64,000 nt of DNA from Bog-257 sp963834135. GTDB lineage: Bacteria > Acidobacteriota > Terriglobia > Terriglobales > Acidobacteriaceae. Shown one piece after another: positions 24,642-33,808 of the stretch. Below the pieces are notes generated by a model. The model had not been told where the DNA came from, did no database searches, and saw only the letters and a program-made list of their open reading frames with translations. Location: assembly GCA_963834135.1 (NCBI GenBank), contig CAWIAN010000008.1:291791-355790 (forward strand), given 5' to 3'. The position numbers were made by a program, and so were the translations under genes. Each line of letters begins with the position of its first letter. The first letter of the stretch is position 1.

Positions 24642-26239
24642 CAGCCATGCAATCGAATAGTAATAACGCAAAGACTCCTGAGTCAGCTGGCATTCAGTAC
24701 TGCTTGGAAACGGTACGCCGTCGATCCTTGCTTTTTCTGATCCCGTTGTTTATTGGGTGGTTGGCGGTGTGGGGAGTCAGCTGGATCCTGCCGCCTCTTT
24801 ACAAGTCGAGCACGCTGATTCTTGTAGAACAACCCACGATGCCGAAAGACTACGTGATGCCCAACGTGGCTGACAATCTGCAGGAGCGAATGCAGAGCAT
24901 TAGCCAGCAAATCCTCAGCCGGTCTCGTCTACTGCACATCGTCGACGACGTGAACCTGTACCCGAAACAAAAGGTACAACGCGCGCCAGACGAGGTAGTT
25001 GAGAGCATGCGAAAAAATATCGATATCGAACTGGTGCGGGGTACCGACAATCGGATCAGCGCTTTCAACGTTTCATTCACAGCAGCCGACCCGGCCCTGG
25101 CGCAGCAGGTTACCAGCAAGCTTACCAACTTGTTCATCAACGAGAATCTCGAGGTTCGCCAGGAAGAATCGGAAGGCAACACCAAGTTTCTCGAAGACCA
25201 GCTGGCGACCGCTCGTCGCAATCTGGAGGCCCAGGAAGAGCAAATCCGCCAGTTCAAGGCGCAGTACATCGGTCAGCTGCCGACCCAGTTGAATAGCAAT
25301 CTACAAATTCTCAGCGGGCTGCAGACTCAGCTGCAGGCGCAATCGGAAGCGCTCAACACGAGTAAACAACAGCGGGTTTATCTGGAAACGCTGCTGAACC
25401 AGTACCGGTCCATGAAGCAGCCGGCGAAGGATGGTGACGCCCCAGCGACAAGCGTTGCGGATCTCGATGAGCAGCTGGATCGGTTGAACGCCCAACTGCG
25501 AGATCTGACCTCAACCTATAACGAACAGTACCCAGAGGTGAAACGCGTAAAGGACCTGATCGCCAAGACACAAACTCAACGCGACAAGTTGGCGCAGGAG
25601 AAGAGCAAGGGGGGCATGACGCAGTCAGATACAACTCCCGTGGTCGGCCCGAAGGATCCGGCTGCGATGGTTCAACTGCAAGGGCAGTTACAGGCGAACC
25701 AGGCGGAGATCAAGAATCGCGAGCAGGCGATCGCGTCGCTCACCGACGAGATCCGGCAATACCAAGGCCGTCTTAACGAGGAACCGGTTCGTGAACAGCA
25801 GCTTGCTGACTTGACGCGCGGCTACGACCAATCCAAGGCATCCTACGACGACCTACTAAAGAAAAAGAATGATTCGGCGATGGCAACCAGCATGGAATTG
25901 CTGCAGCAAGGAGAACGTTTTCGCGTTATCGACCCTCCTAGTCTGCCGTTAAAGCCTAGCTTTCCCAACCGCCTGAAGTTTTGTGGCTACGGCTTGATGG
26001 CTGGACTGATCCTGGGCGCCGGATTGGTTTGGATCGTCGAGATGATGGATGACCGAGTTTACAGCGAGCTAGAGCTGCGAAAGCTGCTGCCGGTGCTGGT
26101 CCTTTCGGAACTACCGGTGATCGCCGACCCCGCTGATGAGCAGCAGCGGCAGCGCAGGACATGGATCGAATGGGCGACGACAGCTGTCGTCGTAAGCGCC
26201 ATCCTGGCCGGTTCTGCTCTAAGTTACTTGAAAGGTTAA
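24638..26239 (+). CDS. GumC/Wzz-type polysaccharide chain-length determinant
   Basis: The 533-residue inner-membrane protein has a membrane helix near residues 32-52 (LLFLIPLFIGWLAVWGV), a large periplasmic coiled-coil region (about 60-430, with FLEDQLATARRNLEAQEEQIR and DEQLDRLNAQLRDL) and a second helix near 450-470. A further hydrophobic segment closes the protein (about 510-530). It contains the Pro-rich RVIDPPSLPLKPSFPNRL motif before the second helix. It sets EPS chain length and couples to the CpsD-like kinase encoded two genes downstream. It lacks a fused kinase domain. The start overlaps the previous stop (ATGA). Confidence 0.92.
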   Translation: MTAMQSNSNNAKTPESAGIQYCLETVRRRSLLFLIPLFIGWLAVWGVSWILPPLYKSSTLILVEQPTMPKDYVMPNVADNLQERMQSISQQILSRSRLLHIVDDVNLYPKQKVQRAPDEVVESMRKNIDIELVRGTDNRISAFNVSFTAADPALAQQVTSKLTNLFINENLEVRQEESEGNTKFLEDQLATARRNLEAQEEQIRQFKAQYIGQLPTQLNSNLQILSGLQTQLQAQSEALNTSKQQRVYLETLLNQYRSMKQPAKDGDAPATSVADLDEQLDRLNAQLRDLTSTYNEQYPEVKRVKDLIAKTQTQRDKLAQEKSKGGMTQSDTTPVVGPKDPAAMVQLQGQLQANQAEIKNREQAIASLTDEIRQYQGRLNEEPVREQQLADLTRGYDQSKASYDDLLKKKNDSAMATSMELLQQGERFRVIDPPSLPLKPSFPNRLKFCGYGLMAGLILGAGLVWIVEMMDDRVYSELELRKLLPVLVLSELPVIADPADEQQRQRRTWIEWATTAVVVSAILAGSALSYLKG

Positions 26240-26244
26240 GTTCT

Positions 26245-27210
26245 GTGTACAAGACCTTCTATAACTTGACGCGGAACCCTTTCGATATCAGCCCAGATCC
26301 GGCTTTTCTCTTCGCGACACCGTGGCACAACGAAGCGCTGGCCGCCCTGTATCACGCCGTAAGAGGACACAAGGGTTTTGTCGTGCTCACCGGTGAGGTA
26401 GGGACGGGCAAGACATTGCTGTTGCGCTGCGTCCTCGAGCTCTTTAAAGAGAGCAATGATATTGGCTATGCCTATGTGTTCAATGGACGGCTGTCGCCGT
26501 GCGAATTCCTTGAATACATCGGCACTGATTTCGGACTCTCGGTTGCTGGAAAGAACAAAACCCAAATTCTTTTTGAGCTCAGTAACTTTCTTGTCGCACG
26601 GGCAGCCAAAGGGCTGACGACGGTACTGGTGGTTGACGAGGCTCATCATCTCTCCGCCGACATCCTTGAGGAGATTCGCCTGCTGACGAATCTGGAAACT
26701 CCTCGGGGAAAGCTTCTGCAGATTCTGTTAGTAGGTCAGCCGGAACTCGACGAAAAGCTCGACTCGGCGAATCTGCGCCAGTTGAAGCAGCGGATCGCCC
26801 ACCGAGCTCAGCTCTCAGCATTGGACCTTGCCGATACGCAGGGATACATCGACTGGCGCCTGCAGATTGCCGGGGCAAAACCCGGCAACGCGCTTTTTCC
26901 GCCGGACACCGTCGAAAGGGTATTTCACCATTCACGTGGGATTCCGCGCCTGATCAATACGATCTGCGACAACGCCCTCATCACGGGATATGCCAGGAAA
27001 ATGCGGAGTGTATCTTCCGAAATTGTCGATAACACGGCTGCAGATCTTCGGCTCGACGTGGTGCACCTGCCGGTGATGGACATCCCGTTGGAGTTCGACG
27101 AAACCTTTGCCCAACGAGCCTCGAAGACTTTGTTGGAGCTGTTTTCCCACCTAAAACGACCTTCGTCGCGCCTTGAGACTGGGTCTATCCTGGGACTCTC
27201 AAAAGAGTAA
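26245..27210 (+). CDS. XrtA-system-type AAA ATPase (ExeA-like)
   Basis: I start at GTG 26245, just 5 bases after the previous stop, giving 321 residues that begin YKTFYNLTRNPFDISPDP as in this family. Walker A is TGEVGTGKTLLLR (about 47-59), Walker B VLVVDEAHHLS (about 128-138), sensor region LQILLVGQPELDEKL, then an Arg-rich C-terminal lid (HSRGIPRLINTICDNALI). Such ATPases (AAA_22, general secretion pathway ExeA-like) are routinely encoded between the Wzz-like and kinase genes of exosortase-associated EPS loci. The exact role in EPS secretion is not established. Confidence 0.9.
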   Translation: MYKTFYNLTRNPFDISPDPAFLFATPWHNEALAALYHAVRGHKGFVVLTGEVGTGKTLLLRCVLELFKESNDIGYAYVFNGRLSPCEFLEYIGTDFGLSVAGKNKTQILFELSNFLVARAAKGLTTVLVVDEAHHLSADILEEIRLLTNLETPRGKLLQILLVGQPELDEKLDSANLRQLKQRIAHRAQLSALDLADTQGYIDWRLQIAGAKPGNALFPPDTVERVFHHSRGIPRLINTICDNALITGYARKMRSVSSEIVDNTAADLRLDVVHLPVMDIPLEFDETFAQRASKTLLELFSHLKRPSSRLETGSILGLSKE

Positions 27211-27212
27211 TC

Positions 27213-28130
27213 ATGAGTCAGATATTTGATGCGTTGAATCAGTCCGCGGCGGAGCGCGGCGGGCAAGGCGGACGGGATTTTTCCGCTGCCAAGGAATTGC
27301 TACAAGTTGTAGAGCGAAAGAATTCGCATTCCGCTTTGCTTATCGATGCTCCGTCCACGCAAGTAGCAGCGGCCGGCGCGGAGCGGGTATTGCCGACTGT
27401 GAAGGTTACGTTGCCGGCTCACAGCAGGTTCGTGTGCTTTAGCCAGACGGACTCTTTGGCAGCAGAGAAGTTTCGCTTCCTAGCCACCCGCCTGCGGCAC
27501 TTGCAACAGAAACATTCGGTTAAACGTTTGGTTATCACCAGCTCCGTTCCCGGTGAAGGGAAGAGCATGGTGGCCGCCAACCTGGCCTGCGCATTAGCCA
27601 CTGGAAAACAGCAGGTATTGCTGCTGGAAGGAGATTTTCGGCGGCCCAGCCTGGGTCGACAGCTTGGCCTGCAGGATCTCCCGGGAATGAGCCAGATGTT
27701 GCAAAGCGTAGGTGCCAGGGAGAATATTTACCGGCTCGACGGCTCGGCTTTATATGTTCTGCTGGCCGGTGATGTGCACAGTAATCCTTTGGAATTGATG
27801 GAGTCGTCAAGGCTGGCGGAGCTGATGGATCGAATCGCGAGCGGCTTCGACTGGGTTGTCATAGATTCTCCGCCGGTTTTACCGATGGCGGATACCAGCA
27901 TCTGGATGCGACTGGCGGATTCAATCCTAATGGTGACACGCCCTGGGGTGACTTCGAAGAAGCAATTGCAACGGAGCCTCGAGGCGATCGAACGTTCCAA
28001 GCTGCTGGGCTCTGTGCTGAACGCCTCCGCTGAAGCTTCGGCGAACCATTATTACCATCACTACTCTCCCCGTGCTGCCGGCGCGCGAAGCGTCAAATCC
28101 GACAAAGAAGCGGCTTCGCTGATCAGCTGA
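27213..28130 (+). CDS. CpsD/CapB-like bacterial tyrosine kinase
   Basis: This 305-residue cytoplasmic BY-kinase pairs with the separate GumC-like membrane activator to control EPS polymerisation. Motifs are Walker A SSVPGEGKSMVAANL (about 110-124), Walker A' VLLLEGDFRRPSL (about 136-148) and Walker B WVVIDSPPVL (about 213-222). The C-terminal tail has a short Tyr cluster (NHYYHHYSP), the expected autophosphorylation site. The first 25 residues (SQIFDALNQSAAERG) match the N-terminal helix of XrtA-associated kinases. It follows the ATPase by 2 bases. Confidence 0.92.
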   Translation: MSQIFDALNQSAAERGGQGGRDFSAAKELLQVVERKNSHSALLIDAPSTQVAAAGAERVLPTVKVTLPAHSRFVCFSQTDSLAAEKFRFLATRLRHLQQKHSVKRLVITSSVPGEGKSMVAANLACALATGKQQVLLLEGDFRRPSLGRQLGLQDLPGMSQMLQSVGARENIYRLDGSALYVLLAGDVHSNPLELMESSRLAELMDRIASGFDWVVIDSPPVLPMADTSIWMRLADSILMVTRPGVTSKKQLQRSLEAIERSKLLGSVLNASAEASANHYYHHYSPRAAGARSVKSDKEAASLIS

Positions 28131-28142
28131 TCAGCAGATCAG
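28119..28142 (+). repeat. Three tandem GATC-containing octamers at the kinase stop codon
   Basis: CTGATCAG occurs at 28119-28126 and 28127-28134, followed by CAGATCAG at 28135-28142. The run spans the stop codon of the kinase gene and can fold back on itself because CTGATCAG is palindromic. It may be chance or a small hairpin in the kinase-transferase gap. Confidence 0.35.
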
Positions 28143-28198
28143 TTATCGAGCCCATCTCTCAATCGCGAAACCATCCACTTCTACTTGCGAGTATCTGC

Positions 28199-29350
28199 GT
28201 GAGCGAACATCTGAGAAATAACGATGCAATGCCCGAGCCCTTGCTGAACCCGGCCCAAACGGCGGAGCGCGAGATACTGCAGGAAGACGCGTTCAAGCGA
28301 ATGATAGCTCTCGAACGCAAGCGGACGGAACGTTCCTCCAAGCCATTCCTGCTGACGCTGCTGGAGACTGGGGAGCAGAGTAGCGAAGAGAAGAGCCTAC
28401 CGATTTTGACCAAAGTCATTTCCGCGCTGTCGAACGCAACTCGCGAAACCGACGTTATCGGCTGGCATAGAAAGAACATCAGCGTCGGGGTTATGTTTAC
28501 GCAGCTCGTGATCTTCGATCAGAAGTCGATACTCAGCACCATGCTGTCCCGGCTGGCAGTCCTGCTCCAAGACAACTTGAGCCTGGAACAGTTCAGTCAG
28601 ATCAGCATTTCATTCCATTTCTTCCCCGATACGTGGGATCAGAACGGCTCACAAAGACCGAGCAATCCCATGCTCTATCCCGATCTATCGCACGGTAATA
28701 AGCTCGCAAAATTGTTCACTTTGACGAAACGGGTCATGGACGTTGGAGGTAGCCTCCTGCTGTTGACGCTCTTGTCACCGATTCTGCTGGCGTCCGCGAT
28801 TGCAGTCAAGCTGTCGTCCAAGGGCCCGGTTTTATATCGCCAGCAGCGAGTCGGGCAATATGGAAAGACCTTTACCTTTTTGAAATTCAGGTCGATGTAT
28901 GTGAACAACGACCCCAGCGTTCACCAAAGGTATGTGATGCAGTTGATCGCTGGACAGGCACAGCGTCACCCCGGCAGCGTAAAGGGAGAAGGCGTTTACA
29001 AACTTACGAAGGATGAGCGCATCACGCGAGTAGGGGCATTTCTGCGCTGTACCAGCCTTGATGAGTTGCCGCAGTTGGTCAATGTCTTGCGCGGCGAGAT
29101 GTCGCTGGTTGGACCGCGTCCCGCAATCCCCTATGAAGTTGCCGCCTATCAGACATGGCATCGCCGTCGGGTTCTGGAAGTTAAACCCGGCATCACGGGC
29201 CTGTGGCAAGTGAACGGCCGCGGCCGCGTGGAGTTCGACGAAATGGTTCGACTTGATCTTCGGTACGCCCGGGATTGGTCGCCCTGGCTTGACCTAAAGA
29301 TTTTGCTTCGCACACCACGCGCTGTTATTGCCGGTGAGGGCGCGTACTAA
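28199..29350 (+). CDS. Polyprenyl-phosphate sugar-1-phosphate transferase with GGDEF-like N terminus
   Basis: The C-terminal half (about 175-383) is a bacterial sugar transferase of the WcaJ/PglC class that starts EPS repeat synthesis on undecaprenyl phosphate. It has one membrane helix (SLLLLTLLSPILLASAIAV), KGPVLYRQQRVG, FLKFRSMY, the catalytic region TSLDELPQLVNVLRGEMSLVGPRP and PGITGLWQVNGRG. The N-terminal 150 residues are not the usual membrane/CoA-binding module. They contain FKRMIALERKRTERS and ATRETDVIGW, a pattern like a degenerate GGDEF domain with the signature replaced by HRKNIS. Start GTG 28199 is the first plausible one. Confidence 0.88.
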   Translation: MSEHLRNNDAMPEPLLNPAQTAEREILQEDAFKRMIALERKRTERSSKPFLLTLLETGEQSSEEKSLPILTKVISALSNATRETDVIGWHRKNISVGVMFTQLVIFDQKSILSTMLSRLAVLLQDNLSLEQFSQISISFHFFPDTWDQNGSQRPSNPMLYPDLSHGNKLAKLFTLTKRVMDVGGSLLLLTLLSPILLASAIAVKLSSKGPVLYRQQRVGQYGKTFTFLKFRSMYVNNDPSVHQRYVMQLIAGQAQRHPGSVKGEGVYKLTKDERITRVGAFLRCTSLDELPQLVNVLRGEMSLVGPRPAIPYEVAAYQTWHRRRVLEVKPGITGLWQVNGRGRVEFDEMVRLDLRYARDWSPWLDLKILLRTPRAVIAGEGAY

Positions 29351-29413
29351 TCGGCCCAGCTCTGTTTTATCCAGATCTAAATCCTGGCCAATCTCCAACG
29401 GAGGATCTCTATC

Positions 29414-30586
29414 GTGTCAGCCGCCACTGAGTACTTTCCAGCGAACGTCGCAAAGCCAGAGCGCGGAAGCAATCTTGTTAACTTCGGTGCCATAGGCTAT
29501 GGCTACTGGGGGCCGAATGTCGTCAGAAATCTTGACGGCCTGGAGGGAGCCCGCATCGTCGCGGTTTCCGACAAGTCCCCCGCCGCCCGCGCTCGCGCGC
29601 AAAAAGCCATGCACGGGACTCTGGTGACAGCCGATGCCAACGATGTCATCACGTCGCCGGACGTTGACGCAGTTGCCATTGTCACACCGGTGTGGACCCA
29701 TTTCGAACTGGCCAAAGCGGCACTCGAAAATGGCAAGCATGTGTTTGTGGAAAAGCCGTTCACCAGCAACGTGGCCCAGGCCGAAGAGCTGATCAATCTG
29801 GCTGCCCGCAAGAACCTGCAGATCATGGTCGATCACACGTTCTTGTTTACCGGCGCTGTACGAAAGATCAAGCAACTGCTGGAAGAAGGTGCCCTCGGCA
29901 AGCTCTACTACTATGACTCTACGCGGGTCAACCTCGGGCTGTTTCAGCACGACGTGAATGTGATTTGGGACCTGGCTCCGCACGACCTTTCCATCATGGA
30001 CTATCTGATTGAAGGAAATGCCGAGCAAATTGTTGCCACCGGCCAGACGCACCTCAACGGACATGAAGATGTGGCCTTCATCACCTTGTATTTCCCCAAC
30101 GACGTGATCGCCCACATCAACGTGAATTGGCTTTCTCCTGTCAAAGTCAGGACCACATTGATAGGCGGCGAAAAGAAGATGCTCGTCTGGAATGACCTGG
30201 AAGCTGACGAAAAAATCAAGGTCTATGACAAGGGCGTGAAGGTGACCAGCAAGGAGGGTGTGTACAACCTGCTTGTCAACTATCGTTCGGGGGACATGTG
30301 GGCGCCGCATCTGGAGCCGACGGAAGCCCTGCGCCATGAGCTGGGCTATTTCGTGGAGTGCATCAACAAGGGTAAGGCGCCGTTCAACGATGGTCTGGCT
30401 GGCCTCCGCGTTGTGAAAATGCTTGAGGCGGCCAATCGTTCGCTGAGGCATCGTGGTGCCGCGGTTCAACTCGACGCGTCTCCGACGTCTTCGGCGAATC
30501 CACCCTCTCTTGTGGAGACCAAGCAATCCCCCGTCGTAGGCGTCTCCCTTCCTCCGGCCGCAGCAGCCGCGGCCTCGCTGGGATAG
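29414..30586 (+). CDS. Gfo/Idh/MocA-type NAD-dependent sugar oxidoreductase (WbpB/WlbA-like)
   Basis: The 390-residue protein starts at GTG 29414 with GGAGG 8-10 bases upstream. It has a Rossmann fold with GYGYWGPNVVRNL (about 25-37), the EKPF motif (about 113) and the DLAPHDLSIMDYL catalytic region (about 190). These fit oxidation at C3 of a UDP-sugar, as in WlbA/WbpB, which supplies the keto group for the aminotransferase next door. The last 40 residues are a Pro/Ser/Ala-rich tail not expected in the family. The aminotransferase follows after 29 bases. Confidence 0.85.
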   Translation: MSAATEYFPANVAKPERGSNLVNFGAIGYGYWGPNVVRNLDGLEGARIVAVSDKSPAARARAQKAMHGTLVTADANDVITSPDVDAVAIVTPVWTHFELAKAALENGKHVFVEKPFTSNVAQAEELINLAARKNLQIMVDHTFLFTGAVRKIKQLLEEGALGKLYYYDSTRVNLGLFQHDVNVIWDLAPHDLSIMDYLIEGNAEQIVATGQTHLNGHEDVAFITLYFPNDVIAHINVNWLSPVKVRTTLIGGEKKMLVWNDLEADEKIKVYDKGVKVTSKEGVYNLLVNYRSGDMWAPHLEPTEALRHELGYFVECINKGKAPFNDGLAGLRVVKMLEAANRSLRHRGAAVQLDASPTSSANPPSLVETKQSPVVGVSLPPAAAAAASLG

Positions 30587-30615
30587 GGAACGGCAGTTCT
30601 TATAGGAGACTCAAC

Positions 30616-31836
30616 ATGGATCATATCGACGTACCGTTTCTAGACCTGGTAACTCCTCACGTAGAGATGGAGGAGCAGTTGGTTGCCATATTCCGTAATG
30701 CCCTCCGCACAGCAGGCTTTATCGGTGGGAAGCCGGTGGCCGACTTCGAAGAAGCCTTCGCCAGCTTCTGTGACAGCAAGTACTGCGTTGGCGTAGGTAG
30801 CGGAACTGACGCTCTGCGGTTTGCCCTTACGGCCGCGGGCGTCCTGCCGGGCGAAAGTGTCCTGACCGTCGCGAATACCTTTATTGCGACAACCGAGGCG
30901 ATTTCACAGGCGGGCGCGATTCCCGAGTTTGTCGACATCGAGGAGCGAACCTGCAACATCGATCCTGAGAAACTGCGGCAGTATCTGGAGCAGCATTGCG
31001 ATCGCGATGGCGCTTCCGGCAGACCGGTTTCTCGGCGCACCGGACGCGTGATTACTGCAATCGTTCCGGTACATCTTTACGGTCAGATGGCCGACATGGA
31101 TCCCATCCTGCAACTGGCCACGGAATACAACTTGACTGTGGTTGAGGATGCTTGCCAGGCGCACGGCGCCGAATATTTCTCGAACGAGCAGCAGCGTTGG
31201 AGAAAAGCCGGCTCAGTCGGCAAGGCCGCTGCTTTCAGCTTCTATCCGGGGAAGAACCTTGGGGCCTGCGGCGAGGCTGGTGCGATTACAACTAATGATC
31301 CACAGGTGGCCGAGATCTGCCGCAAGCTACGCGATCACGGACAAGCGGCGAAGTATTATCACGACATCGAGGGCTATAACGGGCGTCTCGACACCATTCA
31401 AGCTGGACTTTTGCACGCGAAGCTCGAGCATCTGGCAGATTGGAATACGAAGCGCCGCGCGATCGCAAAGCGATATGCGGAGCAACTGAAGGATGTCGAA
31501 GGGTTGACGATTCCGTTCGAGCCGTCATGGTCGCGGGCCGTCTATCATCTTTATGTTGTGCAGGTACCAGATCGCCAGGAAATGCAGAATTCCTTAAAGT
31601 CCGTGGGCGTCGGCACAGGCATTCACTATCCGGTTCCGCTCCACGTTCAGCAAGCCTACCAATATCTCGGGTATAGCAATGGGGACCTGCCAATCACCGA
31701 AAAAGTGAGTGCTCAAATTCTCTCGCTGCCGATGTACCCACAACTCTCTGAGAAGCAACAGGCCACGGTGGTCGAGGCGCTGAAAAATTGCCTCGCACCC
31801 GTGAGCAACGGCTCTCCACAAACGGTCGGCGACTAG
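30616..31836 (+). CDS. DegT/DnrJ/EryC1-type sugar aminotransferase (WbpE/WlbC-like)
   Basis: This 406-residue PLP enzyme transfers an amino group, normally from glutamate, to a keto-sugar nucleotide. Motifs include VGVGSGTDALRFAL (about 56-69), VEDACQAHGAEY (about 176) and the Schiff-base Lys in SFYPGKNLGACGEAGA (about 212). It is paired with the Gfo/Idh enzyme just upstream, as in WbpB-WbpE, so a UDP-3-amino sugar acid is the likely product. The WbpD-like acetyltransferase at 17966-18565 could complete the route. RBS AGGAG lies 8 bases before the ATG. Confidence 0.9.
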   Translation: MDHIDVPFLDLVTPHVEMEEQLVAIFRNALRTAGFIGGKPVADFEEAFASFCDSKYCVGVGSGTDALRFALTAAGVLPGESVLTVANTFIATTEAISQAGAIPEFVDIEERTCNIDPEKLRQYLEQHCDRDGASGRPVSRRTGRVITAIVPVHLYGQMADMDPILQLATEYNLTVVEDACQAHGAEYFSNEQQRWRKAGSVGKAAAFSFYPGKNLGACGEAGAITTNDPQVAEICRKLRDHGQAAKYYHDIEGYNGRLDTIQAGLLHAKLEHLADWNTKRRAIAKRYAEQLKDVEGLTIPFEPSWSRAVYHLYVVQVPDRQEMQNSLKSVGVGTGIHYPVPLHVQQAYQYLGYSNGDLPITEKVSAQILSLPMYPQLSEKQQATVVEALKNCLAPVSNGSPQTVGD

Positions 31837-31882
31837 CACTGGCTGGTGAGTGAGACCGCCCAAGTTTGCTCGTGTGTGTCTG

Positions 31883-32921
31883 ATGAACGTCCTTGAAATA
31901 GATCCCACCGCCGACCAACGGTGGGATAGCTTTGTACAAGATCATTTACAGGCTTCCATCTTCCACACGCGAGCATGGCTGCAGACGTTACAACGGACCT
32001 ACGGCTATAACCCACGCGCGGTCGTGATCGCGCAAAATGAAAGTAGGCTGAGTGCCGCGATTCCGTTCTGCGAGGTGACTGGATACTTCGGCAAGAGAAG
32101 GCTGGTATCACTGCCATTCTCAGACCACTGCCAGCCACTGTTTGATACATCAGAGCAGCTAAAACATTTGACTGCACATCTGCGAGCAAAGCGGGATGCG
32201 GAAAAATGGGACTACCTGGAACTCAGACCAACCGAACCCATAGCGACGACCCTGGGGCTTGAAGGCAGCGAACGTTTTGTCTTTCATCGACTGAATCTCC
32301 GGCGCAATCCTGAAGAGATTTTCACAAGTCTCCATAGGGATTGCGTACGGAGAAAAATTAAGCGGGCGGAGGAGTCCGGCCTAACAGTAGAAAATGGAAC
32401 GACAGATGCCTTGCTAAAAAACTTTTACCGGCTTCAAGTCATTACACGGCGCCGCCACGGCCTGCCGGCACAACCATATGCGTGGTTCAGGAATCTGGCC
32501 GCCGAATTCGGATCAAACCTGACTGTCAGCATAGCTTCCTCCGCTGGCGACCCCATCGCAGGAATCATCACCATCCGGCATAACCGCACCTTAGTCTACA
32601 AGTACGGCGGAGCGAATTATCGATTCCGCGCATTAGGCGGAATGCAATTGCTGTTGTGGCAAGCGATACAGCGCGCCATGCAGGATGGCCTTACGGAATT
32701 CGATCTCGGGCGCAGCGACATGTCCGATTCCGGCCTGGTGGCGTTCAAGGATCGCTGGGGTGCGGAGCCAGAGCATCCTAAGTTATAGCCGATACGGCAA
32801 TATGCCGTCGGCTCGCTTGGCCAAAACTTATCGAAGTTCAATCGGAAAGTATGTATGGGCGCATGCGCCCAAGGCCGTTTTAACGGCAGCCGGAAAAATG
32901 CTGTACCGGCAGCTTGGCTAG
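31883..32921 (+). CDS. FemAB-like acyltransferase, frameshifted near its C terminus
   Basis: The start frame (ATG 31883; GTG 31850 is an alternative) stops at 32788 after about 301 residues. It shows the FemAB/GNAT_6 fold: SIFHTRAWLQTLQRTYGY near the N terminus, then RRKIKRAEESG, AGIITIRHNRTLVYKYGGAN and MQLLLWQAIQ. The expected ending continues in another frame: LSYSRYGNMPSARLAKTYR to MLYRQLG, ending at 32921. Removing one base in CCAGAG (32768-32773) would give AEPSILSYSRYG and restore the protein. FemAB proteins of this type belong to XrtA-associated EPS loci; their amino-acyl or acyl transfer target is not known. Either an error in the sequence or a recent mutation. Confidence 0.75.
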
Positions 32922-32969
32922 AAAAATTAAGTTGCCGCAGAGCAGTTGCTATCAAAGGAGACGAGGCGC

Positions 32970-33719
32970 GTGGAAACAAAGACCAAGATTGTTGTAGTAG
33001 GACTGGGAGAGGTCGGAAAGCCTCTGTTTGAGCTAGCCTCACAGTATCACGATACGATCGGTGTCGACATTGAACCGGTAGAGGTTCCCGGAGTCGTCGA
33101 TGTCTTGCACATTTGCTACCCATTCCAGATCAAAGATTTTGTCGGAGAGACGGCCCGCTATATCGAGCGGTACAAACCTGTGCTCACTGTTATCAACAGC
33201 ACGGTTGCCATCGGTACGACGCGAGCGATTGAAGAACGGGCGAAGTCACCAGTGGTGAACAGCCCAGTACGCGGCAAACATGCCCGCATGCTTCAAGACA
33301 TGCAGAAGTACGTAAAGTTCGTCGGCGGGACCGATCCCGCTTCTGCGCGGCGCGCTGCCCAGCACTTTGAGTCTCTCGGATTGAACACGAAAGTTCTGTC
33401 CTCGCCCGAAGCGACTGAACTGGCCAAGCTAACGGAGACGACATACTTCGGAGTGATGATCGCCTGGGCGCAGGAAGTCGAGCGTTATTGCGACGAGTGG
33501 GGCGCGAACTATGACGAGGTCGCATCGTTCTACGACGAAATTGGATTCTTTCCCCCGGTTAAGTATTTTCCAGGTGTCATCGGCGGCCATTGCGTCATGC
33601 AGAACATTGCGATTCTTAGTCGACTGAAGCCCTCTGCGCTGCTCAATGCCGTCAAGGCTTCCAACGAGATGAAGGTCGACCGTGAGTTACTGGCTAAGAA
33701 AGAAGTTGCCCTCGTTTAG
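32970..33719 (+). CDS. Short UDP-sugar/GDP-mannose-dehydrogenase-like NAD-binding protein
   Basis: I start at GTG 32970 with AAAGGAG upstream (249 residues). The N-terminal Rossmann motif is VVVGLGEVGKPLFELA, and VINSTVAIGTTR and SPVRGKH follow as in UDP-glucose dehydrogenases. The segment GVIGGHCVMQN (about 205-215) resembles the GGxCxxKD site carrying the catalytic Cys. The C-terminal UDP-binding domain of the roughly 430-residue enzymes is absent, and the helical linker is short, so the substrate site would be incomplete. It may be a decarboxylase-like or partial-reaction variant, or a partner for another subunit. It lies between FemAB and a GT4 gene. Confidence 0.7.
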   Translation: METKTKIVVVGLGEVGKPLFELASQYHDTIGVDIEPVEVPGVVDVLHICYPFQIKDFVGETARYIERYKPVLTVINSTVAIGTTRAIEERAKSPVVNSPVRGKHARMLQDMQKYVKFVGGTDPASARRAAQHFESLGLNTKVLSSPEATELAKLTETTYFGVMIAWAQEVERYCDEWGANYDEVASFYDEIGFFPPVKYFPGVIGGHCVMQNIAILSRLKPSALLNAVKASNEMKVDRELLAKKEVALV

Positions 33720-33808
33720 ATTCGTGCGATCGCCATGTCAGCCCTAACATCTGTAATTATTCCGAATCGCCTTCTGTCGCCCCTGGCCGAAGCCTCAAAG
33801 GCAAGCGG

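Noticed and set aside
29417..30526. Long minus-strand frame (369 codons) opposite the Gfo/Idh gene
   Set aside because: The plus-strand frame has a full set of oxidoreductase motifs; the antisense product is low-complexity and His/Arg-rich without family resemblance.
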